From Pseudomonas sp. CFII64 (GTDB taxonomy: Bacteria; Pseudomonadota; Gammaproteobacteria; Pseudomonadales; Pseudomonadaceae): 64,000 bases of DNA. The number at the start of each line of letters is the position of its first letter. The first letter of the stretch is position 1. Shown piece by piece: positions 30,554 to 38,980 of the stretch. The DNA is taken from positions 62,001-126,000 of the forward strand of contig NZ_ATLO01000025.1 in NCBI RefSeq assembly GCF_000416235.1, in the 5' to 3' direction. A program made the translations under genes and the position numbers. The notes under the pieces are model-generated. The model had not been told where the DNA came from, did no database searches, and saw only the letters and a program-made list of their open reading frames with translations.

Positions 30554-31120
30554 TCAACGCGGCGGATACTGCTCCAGGATCTTCGCCACGGTCTGACGAA
30601 TCACGTTGTTGCGGGCATCCGGATTGGCGGATCTTTCGCTGAGGATCTGCTCGGTGCTGCCGCGCCAGACCAGCTTGCCATCCTTGCCGTCGTACATATC
30701 AACCTGCAGCGTGGTCACTTTGTAATCGACGCTGCGGGTTTCAGTATTCATTGGCCCGCCCCAATAGCCGTACCCCCCCCAAGGCGAACCCCAGCCGCCG
30801 CCATAATTGGTGCTGACCAGTTGCTGGCGATTTTCGACGATCAACCAGGTCTGTATTTTCACATCCGCATTGCTGCCCGGTTTGGCCATGCGCAGGCCGC
30901 GCTGGTCCAGCTGTTCGCCCAGCGACTGACGAATGCGCTGCTCGGTCAGATCACTTTTGATGCGCGGATCATCCGGCTGATATTGCACGCCGGGTTCTTT
31001 CCAGCTCCAGCTGCGATAGCCGCCAAAGTCGCGGCTGGCATCGAAGTCACGATTGACCTGGCTGGTCTGGCAAGCGCTGAGCAACAGCGCCAGGGACAAC
31101 ACGACAAGACGGCGGAACAT
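30554..31120 (-). CDS. DUF4136 lipoprotein, copy 1
   Basis: Predicted lipoprotein of 188 residues from ATG 31120 (MFRRLVVLSLALLLSACQTS), chosen because GGAGAA precedes it. The lipobox LLSAC places the lipidated Cys at about residue 17. The mature part matches the DUF4136 family: FGGYRSWSWKEPGVQYQPDD, IRQSLGEQLDQRGLRMA, and a tail ending in repeated hydrophobic positions (VAKILEQYPPR). A Gly/Trp/Tyr-rich stretch lies in the middle. Function unknown; probably periplasmic face of the outer membrane. It is a paralogue of the next gene. Confidence 0.8.
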   Translation of the reverse strand: MFRRLVVLSLALLLSACQTSQVNRDFDASRDFGGYRSWSWKEPGVQYQPDDPRIKSDLTEQRIRQSLGEQLDQRGLRMAKPGSNADVKIQTWLIVENRQQLVSTNYGGGWGSPWGGYGYWGGPMNTETRSVDYKVTTLQVDMYDGKDGKLVWRGSTEQILSERSANPDARNNVIRQTVAKILEQYPPR

Positions 31121-31138
31121 GGCAGTTCTCCGAAACAA

Positions 31139-31777
31139 TCAAGAAGGTGGATAAGCGGTCAGTGCTTTCTGCACTGCCGTGCGCAACGCTTTGGTGCGGT
31201 CGGACAAACTGCCGTCGCTGCGGGTTTCCGCGCTGGCGCTCCACACCGGCTGGCCGTTGCGCCCATCGAACAGGCCGATGTGCACGACAATGACCTGTTC
31301 CTGATAAGTGCGCACCACCGGCACGGACGCGTAGCCGCCGTAACCATAACCATTGTGATAGGGACCGTTATAGCGTCCGTAGCCCAACCCGGCACCGCCG
31401 TAGTATGGATCGTAGTAGTCGTCGCGCACCTGACGCAGACGGGTTTCCAGGCGGGTATTGGCCGTCACCCGTAAATCTGCCGCCTGGGGGTTTTGCGCCG
31501 GTCGCAGGCCGCGTTGATCGAGCCCGTTGCTCACCGCTTCGGCGATTTGCGCCGAGTCGGCCCAGGCCGAACCGGGCGGCAGCTGGCTGTTGAGCCAGGT
31601 CCAGCTGCGGTAGCGGCCGTAATCCCGGGCCGGGGCAGGGTACGCGCTCATGTCCAGCGTCGTGGCCGCTTGGGGCGGCGCCGGTGGCAACGGCAATGAA
31701 CTGGCGTTGTACGGATTATCGGTTTGGCAGGCGCTGATGCCCAGGCACAGCGCGATCAAAGCGAAGCGGCGTTTCAT
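31139..31777 (-). CDS. DUF4136 lipoprotein, copy 2
   Basis: Predicted lipoprotein of 212 residues from ATG 31777 ([20 protein letters not shown]), lipobox GISAC. It shares with copy 1 the order [22 protein letters not shown], a Gly/Tyr-rich centre ([15 protein letters not shown]), a [19 protein letters not shown] strand and a C-terminal [12 protein letters not shown]. Nineteen bases separate the start of copy 1 from its stop, so the pair is probably one transcript created by gene duplication. No function is established. Confidence 0.8.
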   Translation of the reverse strand: MKRRFALIALCLGISACQTDNPYNASSLPLPPAPPQAATTLDMSAYPAPARDYGRYRSWTWLNSQLPPGSAWADSAQIAEAVSNGLDQRGLRPAQNPQAADLRVTANTRLETRLRQVRDDYYDPYYGGAGLGYGRYNGPYHNGYGYGGYASVPVVRTYQEQVIVVHIGLFDGRNGQPVWSASAETRSDGSLSDRTKALRTAVQKALTAYPPS

Positions 31778-31820
31778 GATGGCCTCCGCAGTGGCCTCAG
31801 GTTGTATTAACAACGATTGC

Positions 31821-31872
31821 TCAGAGCGGCCGACACACCCAATGCATCAGAGCGGCCGACACACCCAATGCA
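31821..31872. repeat. 26-bp tandem duplication at the cmoM stop
   Basis: Positions 31821-31846 and 31847-31872 are identical 26-bp units. The second carries the last codons and stop of cmoM (HWVCRPL); the first repeats them just after the stop, outside the reading frame. It is a recent slippage-type duplication with no effect on the protein. Confidence 0.9.
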
Positions 31873-32596
31873 GGTAACGCCCCAGCCCGGCATAAGCCGG
31901 ATGGCGACGATGAGCCAGTTCCATTTCCAGCAAATCAGCCAGTTCTACACGGGCCTGGAACTCGACCGGCATGTAATCGTGGAAAACTCTTACGCCGCTC
32001 TGGGTTTCGACTCGCCACATGCCTTCAAGTTGCGCCGCCAATTCACGCGGATCAAGTGGCTGTTGCGGTGTCAGACTTTGCTTCTCGCCAGCCATGTCGT
32101 TCTTGCGCATCTTGCGGAAGTGGCCTTTGAGCAGGTTGCGATAGACCAACGCGTCACGGTTATAGAAAGCCAATGACAACCAGCCGTCGGCTTTGGTCAA
32201 TTGATGCAGCACCGGCAGAATCGTGTGTGGCTCGGCCAGCCATTCCAGTACCGCGTGGCAGACCACCAGATCATAGGGTTCATTGAGCAAACCGGGCAGT
32301 TCTTGCCATGGGGCCTGGATGAAAGTGGCGCTTTGCCCGGCTTCGGCGAAACGCTGGCGCGCGCCTTCGAGCATCGGTTCGGCGGGTTCGGCCAGGGTCA
32401 CGTCATGCCCACGTTCAGCCAGCCACAGCGACATATGCCCAAGACCTGCGCCGATATCCAGCACGCGCAGCTTGCGCTCCGGCAACGCTTCGCTGAGATC
32501 GGCCTGCAATACCGCCAGGCGAATCGCGCCCTTGGCGCCGCCGTAGATTTTTTCCGCGAAACGGGTCGCCAGTTGGTCGAAGTGGCGGTCACTCAT
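31847..32596 (-). CDS. cmoM: tRNA 5-carboxymethoxyuridine methyltransferase CmoM
   Basis: SAM-dependent methyltransferase of 249 residues, similar to E. coli CmoM (SmtA), which methylates cmo5U34 to mcmo5U in certain tRNAs. Class I motif LDIGAGLGHMSLWLAERGHD lies at about residues 46-65; DLVVCHAVLEWL follows. The N-terminal DRHFDQLATRFAEKIYGGAKGAIRL is characteristic of this group rather than generic methyltransferases. Its ATG overlaps the stop of the MazG-like gene (ATGA). Confidence 0.85.
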   Translation of the reverse strand: MSDRHFDQLATRFAEKIYGGAKGAIRLAVLQADLSEALPERKLRVLDIGAGLGHMSLWLAERGHDVTLAEPAEPMLEGARQRFAEAGQSATFIQAPWQELPGLLNEPYDLVVCHAVLEWLAEPHTILPVLHQLTKADGWLSLAFYNRDALVYRNLLKGHFRKMRKNDMAGEKQSLTPQQPLDPRELAAQLEGMWRVETQSGVRVFHDYMPVEFQARVELADLLEMELAHRRHPAYAGLGRYLHWVCRPL

Positions 32597-32898
32597 TTGG
32601 CGAACCTGCGTTCATTGTCCGCCAGCTTGGCGCGTACCACGGCGTCCATATCCAGACCCAGTTCGCCACACAGCAGAATCAGATACAGCACGATATCGCC
32701 GACTTCCTGCCCGGCATGCGCCAGTTTTTCCGGCGGCAACTGGCGGGACTGGTCTTCGCTGAGCCACTGGAAAATCTCCACCAGCTCGGACATTTCAACG
32801 CTGGCGGCCATGGCCAGGTTTTTCGGGCTGTGAAATTGTTTCCAGTCGTTTTGATCGCGGATGCGATGCATGCGTTGGGTCAAATCGTCGAGGTTCAT
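32593..32898 (-). CDS. MazG-like nucleotide pyrophosphohydrolase
   Basis: Small all-alpha NTP pyrophosphatase of 101 residues (RS21-C6/MazG-like). The start ATG 32898 (MNLDDLTQRMHRIRDQNDW) has GGAGAG before it. The metal-binding acidic residues are visible in SVEMSELVEIFQW and EVGDIVLYLILLCGEL, the ExxE and ExxD pairs of the fold. Such enzymes remove aberrant dNTPs or dCTP. It is translationally coupled to cmoM. Confidence 0.85.
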   Translation of the reverse strand: MNLDDLTQRMHRIRDQNDWKQFHSPKNLAMAASVEMSELVEIFQWLSEDQSRQLPPEKLAHAGQEVGDIVLYLILLCGELGLDMDAVVRAKLADNERRFAK

Positions 32899-32968
32899 GA
32901 TGCTCTCCAGAAGGCGCATAGCTTCCGGGGGAACGGGACGGGACGCAAGTGGGATACGGTTATCCAGC

Positions 32969-33023
32969 CGTAGGAGCAGCTTTAGCCGCGAGGAGTGCTC
33001 TCCCGGCTGAAGCCGGTCCTACG
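32969..33023. repeat. REP pair
   Basis: CGTAGGAGCAGCTTTAGCCG and CCGGCTGAAGCCGGTCCTACG face each other; the first arm differs from the common type. Lies between the MazG-like and MaoC genes, both on the minus strand. Confidence 0.85.
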
Positions 33024-33035
33024 ATAGACCGTGAA

Positions 33036-33890
33036 CTATTCCACCGGCTGCCAGCTCCCCAGCATATGCACGATGCCTTGCGCGCCTTCCAGTTTGAACT
33101 GCCCATGCGACCCCGCAGCGCTGGCCGACAGCACCACTTCGCTGGGCAACCGCACCGGTTTCTGGAATTGCACGTTGATCTCGACGTTCGACGCGGGCAA
33201 ATGATCCTCCAGAGCGGCCAGAGTGCGGGCCTTGAGCCACATGCCGTGAGCGATGGCTTGTGGGAAACCGAACAGTTTGGCGCTGGGGCCACTCAAGTGG
33301 ATCGGGTTGTAGTCGCCCGAAGTCTTGGCATAACGCCGACCGATATCGGCCGTCGCCTGCCAACGCGCCACTTCGCTGACCGGCAAGGGCGCGGGCTCGA
33401 AATCACCTTCGGCTGCACCTTCCAGCTGTACGCCGCGACAGAGCATGGTGCTTTCTTCTTCCCAGAGGATGCCCAGCGAATCTTCAACCTGAGTCAGCAG
33501 GCTGAACGTGGCGCCCTTCGCGTGGGGTTGCAGATTGTGCGCATGTACGCCGATGTAAACCTTGTTCACGCCACCCAACGGCCGCTGGACGGTGATGCGA
33601 TTGCCCAGATGAATCAGCCCCAGCAAGGGGAACGGAAAATCCTTGGCGGTCATCAGCTGCATTTGCAGCGGGAACGCCAGTGCATGGGGATAAGTCGGCG
33701 GCAGCAGGCTGCTGTCGGGATAGCCGCAGACCTGGCGGTACGCCGCCAGCTTGGCCGGATCAACCGCCATCCAGCAGCGCAGGCCCAGCTCCGGCAATTG
33801 AGTGCCGGTCACTTTGCGCTTCAGGGCCGCGTGCACAAACAGATTCGGCAGCGTGGGCAGGCTGTCCAGATAAAGCCAATGAGCACTCAT
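33036..33890 (-). CDS. MaoC-like 3-hydroxyacyl thioester dehydratase
   Basis: Hot-dog fold protein of 284 residues. The C-terminal hydratase-2 motif GDYNPIHLSGPSAKLFGFP includes the catalytic Asp/His pair, followed by AIAHGMWLKA. The N-terminal half is a second, degenerate hot-dog unit. It would hydrate or dehydrate 3-hydroxyacyl thioesters. With the neighbouring large FabG and a thiolase this forms a mini set of fatty-acid enzymes; the physiological substrate is unknown. Confidence 0.82.
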   Translation of the reverse strand: MSAHWLYLDSLPTLPNLFVHAALKRKVTGTQLPELGLRCWMAVDPAKLAAYRQVCGYPDSSLLPPTYPHALAFPLQMQLMTAKDFPFPLLGLIHLGNRITVQRPLGGVNKVYIGVHAHNLQPHAKGATFSLLTQVEDSLGILWEEESTMLCRGVQLEGAAEGDFEPAPLPVSEVARWQATADIGRRYAKTSGDYNPIHLSGPSAKLFGFPQAIAHGMWLKARTLAALEDHLPASNVEINVQFQKPVRLPSEVVLSASAAGSHGQFKLEGAQGIVHMLGSWQPVE

Positions 33891-33924
33891 CGTGTTTCTC
33901 CTTGCTCGTATTTAACCGCGCCAC

Positions 33925-35280
33925 TCATGCGCCAATGACGCTTTGGCCACACACCCGCAGCACTTGGCCGCTGACTGCGCCGGAACCCGGCTGCGCCAGC
34001 CAGGCCACCGCTTCGGCGACGTCCTGAGGCAGGCCGCCCTGGCCTAGCGAACTCATCCGGCGCCCGGCTTCGCGCAGGGCGAACGGCATGTCGGCGGTCA
34101 TCTTGGTTTCGATAAAGCCCGGCGCTACAGCATTGATGCTGATCCCGCGTTCATGCAGCGACGGCGCCATGGCCCGCGCCAGACCAATCAGCCCGGCCTT
34201 GCTGGCGGCATAGTTGGTCTGGCCGCGATTGCCGGCCAGACCGGTGGTGGACGACATGAGGATCACCCGGGCGTTATCGCGCAAGGTGCCGCTGTCGACC
34301 AGCGCTTGAGTGAGGACTTGTGGCGCGTTGAAGTTGACCGCCAGCACTGAATCCCAGAAATCCGCAGGCATATTGGCCAGGGTCTTGTCTCGGGTGATCC
34401 CGGCGTTGTGGACCAGAATGTCCAGCCCGTCCGGCAGATGTTCAATCAACTGACTCGCCGCATCCTCAGCGCAGATATCCACCGTCAGCGCCCGTCCGCC
34501 GAGGCGCGCAGCCAGCGCTTCGAGGTCAGCTTTGGCTTGTGGCACATCGAGCAGCACGACTTGCGCCCCGTCCCGGGCCAGGGTTTCGGCAATGGCCGCG
34601 CCGATGCCGCGAGCAGCACCGGTCACCAAAGCCGTGCGACCTGCCAGCGGGCGACTCCAGTCCTGCACCTCAGTGGCACACCGGCGCAGGCGAATGACCT
34701 GGCCGGAGATGAACGCGCTTTTCGGCGACAGGAAGAAGCGGAACGCGCCTTCCAGTTGTTCCTCGGCGCCGTTATCGACCTGCAACAGTTGCACGGTGCC
34801 GCCATTGCGCATCTCTTTGGCCAGCGAACGGCTGAAGCCTTCCAGCGCCTGCTGAGTGGCGGCGGCAATCGGGTCTTTCAAGGATGCCGGGGCATGCCCG
34901 AGGATCAGTACATGCGCGCTGTTGTCCAGGCCGCGCAACAGCGGCTGGAAGAATTCTCGCAGCTGCTTGAGGTGATCGATTTGGCTGAAGGTGCTGGCAT
35001 CAAACACGACGGCCTTGAGCTTCGGCCCTTGATCGGCGACCCAATTGGTCGCGCCGGGAATCTCGCTGCCGAAACTGTAAAGCGAATCGGTCAGGCGCTG
35101 CGCGAACAGCCGGACGTGATCGGCCAGTGGTCCGGCGCTGATCAGCAGCGTGCCTTCAACAGGGCGCAGGCGTCCGGCCTGCCAGCGTTCCAGTCTGACC
35201 GGCTTGGGCAGGCCAATCGCGCCAACCAGGCGACGGCCTATGTCGGAATTGGCGAAATCAATGTAGCGATCAGACGACAT
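33925..35280 (-). CDS. High-molecular-weight 3-oxoacyl-ACP/CoA reductase (FabG4 type)
   Basis: SDR family protein of 451 residues, about 200 longer than classical FabG. The C-terminal domain (about residues 210-451) has TGAARGIGAAIAETLARDG for NAD(P) binding and the catalytic Ser plus YAASK (SSTTGLAGNRGQTNYAASK). The N-terminal region is a Rossmann-like non-catalytic domain, as in mycobacterial FabG4. AGGAG precedes the ATG. It is upstream of the MaoC gene by 34 bases and divergent from the thiolase. Confidence 0.88.
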   Translation of the reverse strand: MSSDRYIDFANSDIGRRLVGAIGLPKPVRLERWQAGRLRPVEGTLLISAGPLADHVRLFAQRLTDSLYSFGSEIPGATNWVADQGPKLKAVVFDASTFSQIDHLKQLREFFQPLLRGLDNSAHVLILGHAPASLKDPIAAATQQALEGFSRSLAKEMRNGGTVQLLQVDNGAEEQLEGAFRFFLSPKSAFISGQVIRLRRCATEVQDWSRPLAGRTALVTGAARGIGAAIAETLARDGAQVVLLDVPQAKADLEALAARLGGRALTVDICAEDAASQLIEHLPDGLDILVHNAGITRDKTLANMPADFWDSVLAVNFNAPQVLTQALVDSGTLRDNARVILMSSTTGLAGNRGQTNYAASKAGLIGLARAMAPSLHERGISINAVAPGFIETKMTADMPFALREAGRRMSSLGQGGLPQDVAEAVAWLAQPGSGAVSGQVLRVCGQSVIGA

Positions 35281-35394
35281 GGAACACTCTCCTTGAGTCG
35301 GGGTTCAAAGGAGTGGACCACACGTAGGCGACGTTCGTTCGAGATCGTCCTACGCTGCTCATCAGCGAATTCGCGTTAAGAAAGGGAGTTTTCC

Positions 35395-36672
35395 ATGAAT
35401 CAGCCACGCCGGGTCGCCATTGTTGGCGGTAATCGCATTCCGTTCGCCCGCTCCAATGGGCCATATGCCACCGCCAGCAATCAAGCCATGCTGACTGCCG
35501 CGCTGGAGGGCTTGATCGAGCGCTTCAACCTGCACGGCCTGCGCATGGGGGAAGTGGTCGCCGGCGCGGTGCTCAAGCATTCCCGGGATTACAACCTGAC
35601 CCGCGAATGCGTGCTTGGCTCACGCCTGTCGCCACAAACCCCGGCTTACGATCTGCAACAGGCCTGCGGCACGGGCCTGGAAGCGGCGCTGCTGGTCGCC
35701 AATAAAATTGCCTTGGGTCAGATTGAATGCGGCATTGCGGGCGGTGTGGACACGACGTCCGATGCGCCGATTGGCGTGAATGAAGATCTGCGCAACATTC
35801 TGTTGCAGGTTAATCGCAGCAAGACCACCGCCGACAAGCTCAAGGTGCTGATGCAGCTGCGTCCGCACCATCTCAAGCCGGAACTGCCCCGCAATGGCGA
35901 ACCGCGCACCGGGCTTTCCATGGGCCAGCATTGCGAACTCATGGCGCAAACCTGGGGTATTCCTCGCGACCAGCAGGATCAGTTGGCGCTGGAAAGTCAT
36001 CTGAAAATGGCTGCGGCCTATGCCGAAGGCTGGCAAGGCGATCTCGTGACGCCCTATCTGGGCCTGACGCGGGACAACAATCTGCGTCCGGACCTGACGC
36101 TGGAGAAGCTCGCCAGCCTCAAACCTGCCTTCGAGCGCGGCGCCAAAGGCACCTTGACCGCTGGCAACTCGACGCCACTGACCGATGGCGCCTCGCTGGT
36201 GCTGTTGGCCAGTGAAGAGTGGGCCAGGGAACGCGGGCTACCGGTGTTGGCGTATTTGCGTGATGGCGAAGCGGCGGCGGTGGATTTCGTCAACGGCGCG
36301 GAAGGCCTGCTGATGGCGCCGGTCTACGCGGTACCACGCCTGCTGGCACGCAATGGCCTGACGCTGCAGGACTTCGACTACTACGAAATTCACGAAGCCT
36401 TCGCCGCGCAGGTGCTGTGCACGCTCAAGGCCTGGGAGGACGCGGACTACTGCAAATCACGCCTGGGTCTGGACGCGCCTTTGGGCTCGATTGATCGGGC
36501 GAAGATGAACGTCAAAGGCAGCTCGCTGGCCGCGGGACATCCTTTTGCCGCGACAGGCGGCCGGATCGTCGCCAACCTGGCGAAGTTGCTGAGTGTCGCC
36601 GGGCAAGGCCGTGGTCTGATTTCCATCTGCGCGGCGGGCGGGCAGGGCGTTACGGCGATTCTGGAGCGCTGA
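35395..36672 (+). CDS. Acetyl-CoA C-acyltransferase (FadI-like thiolase)
   Basis: Thiolase of 425 residues, the length of the FadI group. The nucleophile is C91 in LQQACGTGLEAALL; the second catalytic set is EIHEAFAAQVL and the C-terminal ICAAGGQG with the acid/base Cys. It would cleave or form 3-ketoacyl-CoA. The gene has a good GGGAG site before ATG and shares a 114-bp divergent promoter region with the FabG4-type gene, so the three enzymes are probably co-regulated. Confidence 0.9.
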   Translation: MNQPRRVAIVGGNRIPFARSNGPYATASNQAMLTAALEGLIERFNLHGLRMGEVVAGAVLKHSRDYNLTRECVLGSRLSPQTPAYDLQQACGTGLEAALLVANKIALGQIECGIAGGVDTTSDAPIGVNEDLRNILLQVNRSKTTADKLKVLMQLRPHHLKPELPRNGEPRTGLSMGQHCELMAQTWGIPRDQQDQLALESHLKMAAAYAEGWQGDLVTPYLGLTRDNNLRPDLTLEKLASLKPAFERGAKGTLTAGNSTPLTDGASLVLLASEEWARERGLPVLAYLRDGEAAAVDFVNGAEGLLMAPVYAVPRLLARNGLTLQDFDYYEIHEAFAAQVLCTLKAWEDADYCKSRLGLDAPLGSIDRAKMNVKGSSLAAGHPFAATGGRIVANLAKLLSVAGQGRGLISICAAGGQGVTAILER

Positions 36673-36689
36673 GCCGGAAAAATGGAACC

Positions 36690-36780
36690 TGTAGGAGGGA
36701 ATTCATTCCCGAATGGATCTGTCAGGCGCTAGAGATGCATCGCCTGACCTGACCTTTTCCCGGATAAATCCGGTCCCACG
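36690..36780. repeat. Diverged REP elements downstream of the thiolase gene
   Basis: A GTAGGAGGGAATTCATTCCC palindrome is followed by an inverted GTCAGGCG/CGCCTGAC pair and then CCCGGATAAATCCGGTCCCAC. The two outer arms are of the REP class but clearly diverged from the other copies. They lie between convergent genes. Confidence 0.75.
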
Positions 36781-36814
36781 CAGACTGCACGGGGATTTGT
36801 GTGCCGGTCCAGAC

Positions 36815-37843
36815 TCAAGCAGCCCGCGCTTCTTCCAGTGCTTCTGCGGACAACTGTTGCTTGTGGCGGGTTGCATAGCTCTCCGCCATCACCGAACAGA
36901 CGATCAATTGCAGCGGGTGATAGATCATGATCGGCAGCAGGATCAGCCCCAACCCCGGATTATCGCCAAAGATCAACGCCGCCATGGGCGCGCCTGCCGC
37001 CAGGGATTTCTTGCTGGCGCAGAACACCGCCGCGACTTTATCCGCATGGTTGAATTTCAGCAGCTTGGCGGTCGTGGTGGTGAGCAGCAGAATCACCGCC
37101 AGCAACACGGCGCTGCCAACGAACGCCATCAAAATCACGTTGTTGCCTTGGGTTTGCCACATGCCCGAAACCATCGAGTTGCAGAACGCGGCATAGACCA
37201 GCAGCAGGATCACGATCTTGTCGATGAGATTGGTGTACTTCTTGTGCCGTGCGAAGAACTTGCCCAGCAACGGCCGCAGCAGCTGGCCCAATACCAGCGG
37301 CAGCAGCAACAGCAGGCTCAAGTCCAGCAGCGTCGCGCCAAGATCGATCCCGCCCGAGCCGGTGCCGACCACCAGACTGACTAGCCATGGCGTCATGAAG
37401 ATGCCGAACACGCTGGACATGCTGGCGTTGAGAATCGCGGCTGGCACATTGCCCCCCGCGCTGCCGGTCAAGGCCACTGACGAAGAAATCGTCGACGGCA
37501 ACGCGCACAGATAAAAGAAGCCCAGCATCAACAGCGCCGGGAGATGCGAGCCGAACGCTTTGTCACACAGCAGCCAGATCACCGGGAAGGCAATGAAGGT
37601 GAAGGCTTGCACCATGATGTGCAGGCGCCAGTTCTTCAGGCCATGCTTGATTTGTTCGCTGGACAGATTCACCCCGTGCAGGAAGAACACCAGGAATACG
37701 CCGATGTTGATCACGTATTCGGCGTGCATACCGCCGCCGGTCGCGCCGAAGCCGGGGATGAAGTAAGCCAGCACGGTCGCCAGAACCATCCCGCAAAGGA
37801 ACCAGTCGGTGACAACGCGTTTGAGGTGTTTGAGTACAGGCAT
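36815..37843 (-). CDS. BASS family transporter (bile acid:sodium symporter, YfeH-like)
   Basis: Inner-membrane protein of 342 residues with about ten hydrophobic helices, SBF_like/DUF4137 group. The early HAEYVINIGVFLVFFLHGVNLS and the mid-protein ALPSTISSSVALTGSAGGN are typical of this family's crossover region. The substrate is unknown; eukaryotic and bacterial relatives move organic anions with Na+. The divergent AraC-type gene starts 86 bases away and may control it. Confidence 0.82.
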   Translation of the reverse strand: MPVLKHLKRVVTDWFLCGMVLATVLAYFIPGFGATGGGMHAEYVINIGVFLVFFLHGVNLSSEQIKHGLKNWRLHIMVQAFTFIAFPVIWLLCDKAFGSHLPALLMLGFFYLCALPSTISSSVALTGSAGGNVPAAILNASMSSVFGIFMTPWLVSLVVGTGSGGIDLGATLLDLSLLLLLPLVLGQLLRPLLGKFFARHKKYTNLIDKIVILLLVYAAFCNSMVSGMWQTQGNNVILMAFVGSAVLLAVILLLTTTTAKLLKFNHADKVAAVFCASKKSLAAGAPMAALIFGDNPGLGLILLPIMIYHPLQLIVCSVMAESYATRHKQQLSAEALEEARAA

Positions 37844-37929
37844 AAGGAGGCTCGGCGGTTCTTTGTAAAAATAGATGTCCGCAGGCTAACGCACTCGTAC
37901 ACTGCCGTCTTGCGACATAAGGCCATAAC

Positions 37930-38736
37930 ATGCCGACTAACGGACAACATCGTATTCATGCTCTGGGCGGCGAACGACAGATTCCGGCGCTGACGGATCT
38001 GCCGCGCCCCTTGTACGCTCGCGCCGAAAGCCTCAGCGCTGGTTCCTGGACGCCACCGCATCGCCATGACTGGGTGCAGTTTTCCTACGCAATCAGCGGC
38101 GTGCTTGGCGTACACACCGCCGAAGGCAGTTTTTTTGCCCCGCCACAATGGGGCGTGTGGATTCCGCCGGGTCTGGAGCATCAGGTGGTGACCTCGATGC
38201 GCGCGGAAATGCGCAGCCTGTATGTGCGCAAGGAGGATTCCGAGTGGGCGCCGCCGCGTTGCCGGGTTTTGGAAGTGACGCCGCTGGCCCGGGAGTTGAT
38301 CAAGTCGTTCTGCCAGTTGCCACCGGTTTATCCGCTGGGCGACAGCAGTGAAGCGCGGCTGGTCCAGGTATTGATCGACCAACTGGCGCATTTACCGGAA
38401 GTCAGTTTCTCGCTGCCATTGCCGCGTCATCCGCGCTTGCTGGCGCTGTGCAATGAGCTGATCGAGAATCCGAGCCAGCTGATTACCCTACACGACTGGG
38501 CACAGCGCCTGGGTACTTCGCAGAAAACCCTGATGCGCCTGTTTCAGCGCGAAACCGGCCTGAGCTTCCGTGCCTGGCGCCAACGCGCGCGATTATTGTC
38601 TTCCCTTGGTGCATTGGAAAACGGCTACAGCGTGACCAATGCCGCACTGGCGTGTGGCTACGACTCCACCTCGGCGTTCATCGCTGCATTCAAGGGTTTG
38701 TTTGGCTTCACGCCAGGCGACCTGTTCAAACAATAA
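37930..38736 (+). CDS. AraC family transcriptional regulator
   Basis: Regulator of 268 residues: an N-terminal cupin-like sensing domain (HRHDWVQFSYAISGVLGVHT, about 30-100) and a C-terminal AraC helix-turn-helix pair (about 165-265, LGTSQKTLMRLFQRETGLSF and ALACGYDSTSAFIAAFKGLFG). It is divergent from the BASS transporter gene, its likely target. The inducer is unknown. Confidence 0.87.
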   Translation: MPTNGQHRIHALGGERQIPALTDLPRPLYARAESLSAGSWTPPHRHDWVQFSYAISGVLGVHTAEGSFFAPPQWGVWIPPGLEHQVVTSMRAEMRSLYVRKEDSEWAPPRCRVLEVTPLARELIKSFCQLPPVYPLGDSSEARLVQVLIDQLAHLPEVSFSLPLPRHPRLLALCNELIENPSQLITLHDWAQRLGTSQKTLMRLFQRETGLSFRAWRQRARLLSSLGALENGYSVTNAALACGYDSTSAFIAAFKGLFGFTPGDLFKQ

Positions 38737-38980
38737 TTGCAGCCGATTGGTTCAATAATGTTGCCAATGCTCGACGCTTCCTACAGTGTTGGTGCCCTGC
38801 GCCAGACAGGTCGCAGGCGCATGATTCGGCACGAAAGGTGCTTGAAACCGGGAGGTTGACGGATTTTCCCACGTAAACTATCTCCCTCAAACGTCAGCTC
38901 CTACTACTCGCTGGCAGAGGATTGCCGTATAACGGGCAACAATCGCGTGTTTGGCAACGAAGGACCCAGAATAAAAGCTG

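Noticed and set aside
37844..37929. Ribosome site AGGAGG next to the BASS start
   Set aside because: It lies on the plus strand, opposite to the gene, so it cannot serve it.
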